From positions 1-11,512 of the forward strand of contig CAJUCG010000096.1 in the NCBI GenBank assembly GCA_910585065.1: a stretch of 11,512 nucleotides of DNA, in the 5' to 3' direction. Each line of letters opens with the position of its first letter. The first letter of the stretch is position 1. Source of the stretch: an uncultured Lachnospiraceae bacterium. GTDB taxonomy: Bacteria; Bacillota; Clostridia; Lachnospirales; Lachnospiraceae. The notes under the pieces were generated by a model that saw only the letters and a list, made by a program, of their open reading frames with translations, was not told where the DNA came from and made no database searches. Positions 5,917 through 11,512 of the stretch are shown here, in pieces. Made by a program: the position numbers and the translations under genes.

Positions 5917-6258
5917 AAGTTGCGGAAGGAAGCTTTCGCAGGGAATATAATAAAGGCAGAGAAAGAAAGAGTACGGAGTGAAAGCTTTTACAGAGAATTC
6001 CGCAGACGGTTATACTGTCTTGCTGAGAGCGGGAGAAGGGGAAATTTCGGAAAATGGTTCTGGAGCTGCGCAGTCGAGGATTGTCCCTTTCGGGTAAGCT
6101 TAGGCTGCGACGGATGCGTCCGTTAGCGCGATATGCTGTAGGTCATGATTATGATAGCAGCAGACGAGGCGTATTTTGTGAAAAATACGCGAAATAAAGT
6201 GGTACCACGGGAGATTACTCCTGTCTTTATCGGGAAAGATAGAGGCAGGAGTTTTTTT
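5917..6258 (+). promoter_or_regulatory. T-box leader (tRNA-Met sensing) of metG
   Basis: Elements seen in order are the AGTA S-turn motif (5970-5973); CAGAGA (5991-5996) and GCTGAGAG (6022-6029), which frame the distal part of Stem I; the specifier side with ATG (6054-6056) followed by GTTCTGGAGCTGC; a 9-bp hairpin GCGTATTTT/AAAATACGC (6169-6177 with 6182-6190) in the Stem III position; the T-box core GTGGTACCACGG (6199-6210); and a terminator. The UGGU in the core (6200-6203) would pair with an ACCA acceptor end, so a tRNA with A73 such as tRNA-Met. Uncharged tRNA-Met would stabilise the antiterminator and turn metG on. Unusual here is an extra 8-bp hairpin (5921-5928 with 5933-5940) before Stem I. 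T-box identity is confident; the Met specifier is inferred from the codon plus the downstream gene. Confidence 0.88.
6217..6258 (+). terminator. T-box regulated intrinsic terminator
   Basis: A 15-bp stem (6217-6231 with 6238-6252, two G-U pairs) closes on a GGGAAA loop, and the T-run spans 6252-6258. It lies directly after the T-box core and ends about 45 nt before the metG start, so it is the off-state terminator. Confidence 0.9.
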
Positions 6259-6302
6259 ATGGAATTAAAAATCCTAACTAAAAATCTTAAAGGGGGTAAA
6301 TT

Positions 6303-8366
6303 ATGGAGAACAAACCTTACTACATCACAACGGCGATTGCTTACACTTCCGGGAAACCTCATATCGGCAACACTTACGAGGCAGTACTGGCGGACAGCAT
6401 CGCGCGCTACAAGCGTTTGGAGGGCTATGATGTCTATTTTCAGACCGGCACGGATGAACACGGTCAAAAAATTGAGCAGAAGGCGGCGGAGCAAAATATC
6501 ACACCAAAAGAATTTGTGGATGGTATTGCCGGAGAAATTCGCAGAATTTGGGATTTAATGAATACTTCCTACGATAAATTTATCCGCACGACGGATACGG
6601 ATCACGAGAGAAAAGTGCAGAAAATCTTTAAAAAACTCTACGATCAGGGCGACATTTACAAAAGTTCCTATGAAGGGCTGTACTGCACGCCATGCGAATC
6701 TTTTTGGACGGAATCGCAGCTTGTGGACGGCAAATGTCCGGACTGCGGCAGGGAGGTAAAGCCGGCGAAGGAGGAGGCTTATTTCTTCCGTATGAGCAAG
6801 TACGCTGATCGTTTAATCGAGCATATTAATACGCACCCGGAATTTATTCAGCCGGTATCGCGCAAAAACGAGATGATGAATAATTTCCTTCTGCCGGGGC
6901 TGCAAGATCTCTGTGTGTCGCGCACCTCGTTTAAATGGGGAATTCCAGTAAATTTTGATGACAAGCATGTGATCTATGTATGGATTGACGCACTCTCGAA
7001 TTATATTACTGGAATTGGCTATGATCCGGATGAACCATCATCAGAACAGTTTAAAAGATTCTGGCCTGCCGATTTGCATTTGATTGGCAAGGATATTTTG
7101 CGCTTCCATACCATCTACTGGCCGATTATGCTGATGGCACTTGATGTGCCGCTGCCAAAACAGATTTTTGGGCATCCGTGGCTGCTTCGCATGGACGAGA
7201 GCGGAAAGAGTGTAAAAATGAGCAAATCGCGCGGCAATGTTCTGTATGCGGATGATCTGGTAGAATTGTTTGGTGTGGATGCAGTGCGCTATTTTGTATT
7301 GCATGAAATGCCGTTTGACAATGATGGCGCAGTGAGCTGGGAACTTATGGTAGAGCGCGTCAATTCAGATCTGGCGAATACTTTAGGGAATTTAGTTAAC
7401 CGCACAATCTCTATGTCAAACAAATATTTTGACGGCGCAGTGGAGGATGCGGGCGCAGCCGAGGAAGTGGATGCTGATTTAAAAGCCGTTGCAACAGGCA
7501 CGGCAGAGCGCGTGGCAGACAAGATGAAGGAACTGCGCGTGGCGGACGCAATCACAGAGATTTTTGTCCTGTTTAAACGCTGCAATAAATATATTGATGA
7601 GACAATGCCATGGGCACTGGCAAAGGATGAGGCAAAACAGGCACGCCTAAAGACCGTGCTTTACAATTTGGTGGAGAGTATTGCCATCGGCTCCTCGCTT
7701 CTTGGGCCATTTATGCCGGAAACCACGGAGAAAATTTTGTTGCAGTTAAATGCAGAAAAAAGAAGCTTTGATGAGTGTAAAAAATTTGGCAGTTATGTTT
7801 CTGGGACAAAGGTAACAAAAACACCGGAAATTTTATTTGCGCGGCTTGAGATGAAGGAAGTGCAGGAGAAAGCAAGTCGGATTACCGAGGCACAAAAGGC
7901 AGAAGCGGCGGCAGAAGAAGCGGGAGGCAAAGCAAAAGACAACGGGGCAGGGGGTGTGGTGAATTCTGAAGACTGCGGGACAGGGCAGTCGGCGGCAGAA
8001 GCTACAGATACGCAGTCCGTTATTGATATTGAGCCAAAGCCGGAGATCACCTATGATGATTTTGCAAAACTTCAATTTCAGGTAGGCGAGATTATCGCGT
8101 GCGAGGAAGTAAAGAAATCAAAGAAACTTCTCTGTTCTCAGGTAAAGATTGGAAGCCAGGTAAAACAGATTGTTTCTGGTATCAAAGCGCATTATTCTGC
8201 GCAGGAAATGGTCGGAAAAAAAGTGATGGTACTAGTAAATCTAAAACCTGCAACCCTAGCGGGGATAGTTTCCGAGGGAATGCTTTTATGTGCGGAAGAT
8301 GAGAATGGAGAGTTGGCATTGATGGTGCCGGAGAAGAAAATGCCATCCGGTGCGGAAATTTGCTAA
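6303..8366 (+). CDS. metG: Methionyl-tRNA synthetase with C-terminal tRNA-binding domain
   Basis: It charges tRNA-Met with methionine in the cytoplasm using ATP. The 687 residues are normal for a bacterial MetRS with the extra C-terminal domain. The class I catalytic core shows the HIGH motif as HIGN (20-23) and K-M-S-K-S (305-309). The connective peptide carries Cys128-x2-Cys131 and Cys145-x2-Cys148, a single zinc knuckle pair. The helical anticodon-binding domain covers about 350-515, a low-complexity linker rich in Ala, Glu and Gly about 515-580, and an EMAPII/Trbp111-like domain (F-Q-V-G-E-I...P-A-T-L-A-G-I-V-S-E-G-M-L-L) about 583-687 that binds tRNA and often dimerises. AAAGGGGG just upstream of ATG 6303 is the binding site. 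Expression is under the T-box leader. No obvious terminator follows the stop. Confidence 0.97.
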   Translation: MENKPYYITTAIAYTSGKPHIGNTYEAVLADSIARYKRLEGYDVYFQTGTDEHGQKIEQKAAEQNITPKEFVDGIAGEIRRIWDLMNTSYDKFIRTTDTDHERKVQKIFKKLYDQGDIYKSSYEGLYCTPCESFWTESQLVDGKCPDCGREVKPAKEEAYFFRMSKYADRLIEHINTHPEFIQPVSRKNEMMNNFLLPGLQDLCVSRTSFKWGIPVNFDDKHVIYVWIDALSNYITGIGYDPDEPSSEQFKRFWPADLHLIGKDILRFHTIYWPIMLMALDVPLPKQIFGHPWLLRMDESGKSVKMSKSRGNVLYADDLVELFGVDAVRYFVLHEMPFDNDGAVSWELMVERVNSDLANTLGNLVNRTISMSNKYFDGAVEDAGAAEEVDADLKAVATGTAERVADKMKELRVADAITEIFVLFKRCNKYIDETMPWALAKDEAKQARLKTVLYNLVESIAIGSSLLGPFMPETTEKILLQLNAEKRSFDECKKFGSYVSGTKVTKTPEILFARLEMKEVQEKASRITEAQKAEAAAEEAGGKAKDNGAGGVVNSEDCGTGQSAAEATDTQSVIDIEPKPEITYDDFAKLQFQVGEIIACEEVKKSKKLLCSQVKIGSQVKQIVSGIKAHYSAQEMVGKKVMVLVNLKPATLAGIVSEGMLLCAEDENGELALMVPEKKMPSGAEIC

Positions 8367-8466
8367 AATGTATCTGAAAATATAAAGAATTATTCTGTTA
8401 TTCTGCACATCACAATCTGCGAAAAATTTTTGGCAGAAAAGGGCGGTACGGCAAAATTGCACGCAG

Positions 8467-8492
8467 AATTTGCTGCAAGGATTACGCAAATT
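8467..8492 (+). promoter_or_regulatory. Inverted repeat upstream of the GH95 gene, possible operator
   Basis: AATTTGC (8467-8473) and GCAAATT (8486-8492) are a perfect 7-bp inverted repeat with a 12-nt spacer, about 50 nt before the GH95 start. It could be an operator for a sugar-responsive regulator. I see only a weak promoter candidate (TTGCAC at 8457-8462 with GATTAC at 8480-8485) overlapping it, no convincing cre site and no clear metG terminator, so read-through from metG is also possible. Confidence 0.3.
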
Positions 8493-8541
8493 GGGATGTG
8501 CAGAGGGAAAGAATAAAAAAGAGGTATTTTGGAGGGGGACA

Positions 8542-10791
8542 ATGAGTACAAAACTTTGGTACACTGAGCCAGCTTCCGATTGGAATGAGGCGTTGCCTAT
8601 CGGCAGCGGAAGGCTTGGCGCGATGATTTTTGGCGGGGTTTATGAGGAGCATTTGCAGGTCAATGAGGATAGTGTCTGGTATGGCGGTCCGATGGATCGC
8701 AATAATCCGGACGCGTTAAAAAATTTGCCGAAAATTCGGGAATATATTATAAACGGGCAGATTCCGCAGGCGGAGGAACTGATGGTCAACGCTCTTTCTG
8801 GCACACCACAGAGCCAGCGTCCCTATCAGACACTCGGCGATATTCACTTGTATTTTTCAGGACTTGGCGGCGAAGTGACGGACTACAAAAGAGAACTTGA
8901 ACTGGCGGATGCTATACATACGGTAAGTTTTAAAATCAATGGCTATAGGCATCAGCGCGAGATTTTTGCAACCGCAGCGGACGATGTGATTGTGATGCAC
9001 TTTGAGACAGATGATCCGGCGGGAATGAATTTAAATACATTGATGACAAGGCATAAATTTTATGACTATACCGGAAAATACGCGGATGATACCATTATGC
9101 TTGGTGCGAAACTGGGCGGGGACGGGCTTGATTTGAATATGATGCTGCGCGGGCGCATTGTAGCCGCAAGCAATGCTGCAAGTATTCAGGGAATTGGAGA
9201 GCGACTAATTATTCATGGGGCAAAGGAAATTACATTGCTGTTTTGCGCAGGCACAACTTTCCGGTTCTGGAATTTAAAAGAGAGTATATGGAAAAAACTG
9301 GAAGATGCAATGCAGTATTCTTTTGTACAATTAAAGGAGCGTCATACTGCGGATTACAAAGCACTTTTTGAGCGTGTAAAACTTGATTTGTGCGCGGAGC
9401 CCGCTTTTGATGCAATTCCTACAAATAGACGGCTTAAGGAGATAAAACCGGAGGATCGCGGACTTACGGAATTGTATTTTAATTTCGGGCGTTATCTCTT
9501 AATTTCGTGCAGCCGTCCGGGGACGTTACCAGCGACTTTGCAGGGTCTTTGGAACAAGGATATGCTCCCGCCTTGGGACTGCAAATACACCATCAATATC
9601 AATACGGAAATGAATTACTGGATCGCGGAAAATGGAAATCTTTCCGAGTGCCATCTGCCGCTGTTTGATCACTTAAAACGGATGCTTCCAAATGGGCGGG
9701 AAACAGCGCGGAAAATGTATGGGTGCCGTGGATTTGTGGCGCATCATAATACCGATCTCTGGGGTGATACTGCGGTGCAGGATCTGTGGGTGCCGGGTTC
9801 ATACTGGGTGATGGGGGCAGCATGGCTGTGTACACATCTCTGGACACATTATGAGTACACAGGGGACAGGGAATTTCTGCGTGAATATTACCCCGTGATG
9901 AGGGAGGCAGCATTGTTTTTCCTTGATTTTATGATAGAGCATGAAGGATATTTAAAGACCTGCCCGTCAGTTTCCCCGGAAAATACCTATATTCTTCCAA
10001 GCGGTGTGCGCGGTGCGTGTGGCATGGGGGTCACGATGGACAATCAAATTCTGCGCGATCTGTTTACGCAGTGTATCAAGGCAGCAGGACTTCTTGGAAT
10101 TGAAGATGAGCTGACCGCGCGGTTTGATGAGGCGAGAAGCAGATTAGTGCCAATGCAGATTGGAAGCAGAGGACAGATTCTTGAGTGGGATAAAGAGTAC
10201 GAGGAGGCGGAGCCAGGGCACAGGCATATCTCGCATTTGTACGGACTGCACCCGTCCGACCAGATCACAGTGGATGGGACACCAAAGCTTGCGGAGGCGG
10301 CACGCATAACGCTAGAGGAGAGGCTCTCACACGGCGGCGGGCATACCGGATGGAGCCGTGCATGGATTATCAATCATTATGCAAAGCTCTGGGACGGGGA
10401 AAAGGCATATGAAAATCTGCTCGCGCTCTATCAGCGTTCCACCCTGCCAAATCTGTTCGACAATCATCCGCCGTTCCAGATTGACGGAAATTTTGGCGGG
10501 GCAGCGGGAATTGCTGAGATGTTAGTGCAGAGTACAAGCAAGCGCGTGGTGTTATTGCCAGCCATCCCAAAGGCATTTGCTTCCGGCAGGGCAGATGGAC
10601 TCTGTGTGCGCGGCGGGGCGGAAGTTGATTTAGTCTGGAGGGACGGCGATCTAGAAGAATTTACTGTGCGCGCAAAGGCAGAGTTTAATACAAGATTTGT
10701 ATACCAGGAAAAAGAAATGGAGATCTGTCTTCCGGCGGGCGGGATAAAGACGGTGCGGGCAGAATCCTGGCATAATAAAACAAATTTATAA
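8542..10791 (+). CDS. GH95 family alpha-L-fucosidase-type glycoside hydrolase
   Basis: GH95 enzymes invert alpha-1,2-linked L-fucose, and some members act on L-galactose, at the ends of host glycans or plant xyloglucan. The 749 residues match the family length. The N-terminal domain opens with W-x-x-A-L-P-I-G-S-G-R-L-G-A-M-I-F-G-G...N-E-D-S-V-W-Y-G-G. The (alpha/alpha)6 core carries N352-I-N354-T-E-M-N-Y-W, matching the asparagine pair that activates water in characterised members; S-P-E480-N, the likely general acid; and D648-G-N-F-G-G-A-A-G-I-A-E-M, with a conserved active-site Asp. Assignment of E480 and D648 is by motif analogy. H-R-H-I-S-H-L-Y-G-L-H-P is also typical. ATG 8542 follows GGAGGGGG by a few nt; the frame is open to 8470 but without a binding site. 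There is no signal peptide, so it is probably cytoplasmic and acts on imported oligosaccharides. A CE2-like gene follows 80 nt later. Confidence 0.92.
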   Translation: MSTKLWYTEPASDWNEALPIGSGRLGAMIFGGVYEEHLQVNEDSVWYGGPMDRNNPDALKNLPKIREYIINGQIPQAEELMVNALSGTPQSQRPYQTLGDIHLYFSGLGGEVTDYKRELELADAIHTVSFKINGYRHQREIFATAADDVIVMHFETDDPAGMNLNTLMTRHKFYDYTGKYADDTIMLGAKLGGDGLDLNMMLRGRIVAASNAASIQGIGERLIIHGAKEITLLFCAGTTFRFWNLKESIWKKLEDAMQYSFVQLKERHTADYKALFERVKLDLCAEPAFDAIPTNRRLKEIKPEDRGLTELYFNFGRYLLISCSRPGTLPATLQGLWNKDMLPPWDCKYTININTEMNYWIAENGNLSECHLPLFDHLKRMLPNGRETARKMYGCRGFVAHHNTDLWGDTAVQDLWVPGSYWVMGAAWLCTHLWTHYEYTGDREFLREYYPVMREAALFFLDFMIEHEGYLKTCPSVSPENTYILPSGVRGACGMGVTMDNQILRDLFTQCIKAAGLLGIEDELTARFDEARSRLVPMQIGSRGQILEWDKEYEEAEPGHRHISHLYGLHPSDQITVDGTPKLAEAARITLEERLSHGGGHTGWSRAWIINHYAKLWDGEKAYENLLALYQRSTLPNLFDNHPPFQIDGNFGGAAGIAEMLVQSTSKRVVLLPAIPKAFASGRADGLCVRGGAEVDLVWRDGDLEEFTVRAKAEFNTRFVYQEKEMEICLPAGGIKTVRAESWHNKTNL

Positions 10792-10871
10792 TAAAAATAG
10801 CACAATAACAAAATATAAATATTAAGAAAATAAGTGATAAATAATGAAAATATATAGTTTTGGGGGACATG

Positions 10872-11512
10872 ATGAAAAAGGAATTTATTACAGGGGAAAA
10901 TAAAAAAGTCAGACCTCTTGGCAGGATTTTATATCATGATGGGATCTGCTACCTTGGATACTCCGCCTCGGAAATTGGCTTTTATTACAGCGGCGATCGG
11001 ATTGTGGCGGATATCGTGACGGATGACTGGCGAAAAGAGGAAGGAAGAGAAGGCTGGGCGGGGGTATTTGTCGGGGACGATGAGAAGCCGTTTTGCCGTT
11101 TTCCGCTAAAGGAGGAAGAAAAAGAGTACGAGCTATTTGATCGCGCAGCATACGCAGCGGCAAAAGGGGTGACGGCGGACCTGCTGCCCGGTGAACTTGC
11201 CATTCACATTGTAAAATACTCTGAGGTGGCATTCGGCGCGATGGGAATTCGCTATCTGCTTGTCGATGATGGGGCAGAACTCCGTCCATTGCCGGAGAAA
11301 AAACGGAAATTGGAATTTATTGGGGATTCTATTACCTGTGGCTACGGGATCGAGGGAGTCTGGAATGTGGATGTATTTAACACCCCGCAGGAAAATCCAT
11401 TTAAAAATTACGCGCTGCGCACAGCAAAGGCACTTGACGCGGATTATCAGCTTGTTTCCTGGAGCGGTATAGGCTTAATTTCGGATTGGATTCCACCGGA
11501 GCGCGAAGAGCC
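10872..11512 (+). CDS. CE2-like SGNH/GDSL carbohydrate esterase, 3'-truncated by window edge
   Basis: The frame from ATG 10872 is open to the window edge (213 complete codons). The first ~140 residues form a beta-rich domain like the N-terminal jelly-roll of carbohydrate esterase family 2. The SGNH hydrolase domain then starts with L-E-F-I-G-D-S-I-T-C-G-Y-G (147-159), giving Ser153 as nucleophile, and continues with N-P-F-K-N-Y-A-L-R-T-A and the S-G-I-G motif (198-201), a typical CE2 arrangement. The C-terminal His/Asp block is outside the window. CE2 enzymes remove acetyl groups from sugars such as xylo- or gluco-oligosaccharides. GGGGG (10862-10866) lies 5 nt before ATG 10872; the adjacent ATG 10869 is an alternative but only 2 nt from it. 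No signal peptide is visible. It is probably cotranscribed with the GH95 gene across an AT-rich gap that shows no terminator. Confidence 0.82.
   Translation, partial: MKKEFITGENKKVRPLGRILYHDGICYLGYSASEIGFYYSGDRIVADIVTDDWRKEEGREGWAGVFVGDDEKPFCRFPLKEEEKEYELFDRAAYAAAKGVTADLLPGELAIHIVKYSEVAFGAMGIRYLLVDDGAELRPLPEKKRKLEFIGDSITCGYGIEGVWNVDVFNTPQENPFKNYALRTAKALDADYQLVSWSGIGLISDWIPPEREE

Noticed and set aside
5872..6126. 84-codon plus-strand frame upstream of metG
   Set aside because: Coincides with the promoter and T-box leader, whose RNA motifs explain the sequence.
8416..8436. CTGC-g-AAAAATTTTT-g-GCAG symmetric element as metG terminator
   Set aside because: Symmetry is mostly the A5T5 centre with a mismatch; only 4 GC-containing pairs and no T-run after it.
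8470..8541. N-terminal extension of the GH95 protein
   Set aside because: No binding site before 8470, and the extension has no family similarity; GGAGGGGG directly precedes ATG 8542.
10909..11289. Minus-strand frame of 126 codons near the window end
   Set aside because: Shadow of the CE2-like esterase frame, which carries the GDS and SGIG motifs.

Overview
The window looks like chromosomal DNA of a gut-type low-GC Firmicute, most likely a Lachnospiraceae/Clostridia member. This rests on several signs: a surface-type protein with C-terminal Big_2 (bacterial Ig-like) domains, a T-box leader in front of metG, strong AGGAGG-type ribosome binding sites, TTGACA/TATAAT-type promoters, and a GH95 plus CE2-like glycan-processing pair. 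No taxonomic marker gene is present, so this is inference. No CRISPR array, tRNA or rRNA gene was seen.

Layout. (1) 1-2072, plus strand: the 3' part of a large, probably secreted protein with a beta-rich N-terminal region and two tandem Big_2 domains; its true start lies outside the window. (2) 2073-4482: a patch of accessory DNA. It holds two hairpins, the decayed remains of a tnpV-type transposon gene (2239-2411), an intact type IV AbiE toxin-antitoxin pair on the minus strand (abiEi then abiEii, overlapping by 8 nt, with a good promoter), and the frameshifted, truncated 5' part of an insertion-sequence transposase (4231 to about 4482) with a hairpin over its start codon. (3) 4483-5784, minus strand: a two-gene operon, a TetR-family regulator followed after 3 nt by a cysteine-motif flavoprotein. 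Its promoter carries a near-perfect inverted repeat around the -10 box, which suggests autorepression. (4) 5882-8366, plus strand: a TTGACA/TATTCT promoter, a T-box leader with an intrinsic terminator, and metG (methionyl-tRNA synthetase with a C-terminal tRNA-binding domain). The UGGU acceptor-pairing bases and a probable AUG specifier fit tRNA-Met control. (5) 8542-11512, plus strand: a GH95 alpha-L-fucosidase-type enzyme, followed 80 nt later by a CE2-like SGNH esterase that runs off the window. Neither has a visible signal peptide.

How the genes relate. Regions 4 and 5 look like housekeeping plus carbohydrate metabolism. The GH95/CE2 pair would plausibly trim imported, acetylated, fucosylated oligosaccharides in the cytoplasm. 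Region 2 is the mobile-derived part, and the AbiE module is its only intact cargo. I did not find a convincing wholly new system. The items most worth a second look are the AbiE module between two transposon remnants, the TetR operator, the metG T-box with its specifier ambiguity and extra 5' hairpin, and the cytoplasmic GH95-CE2 pairing.
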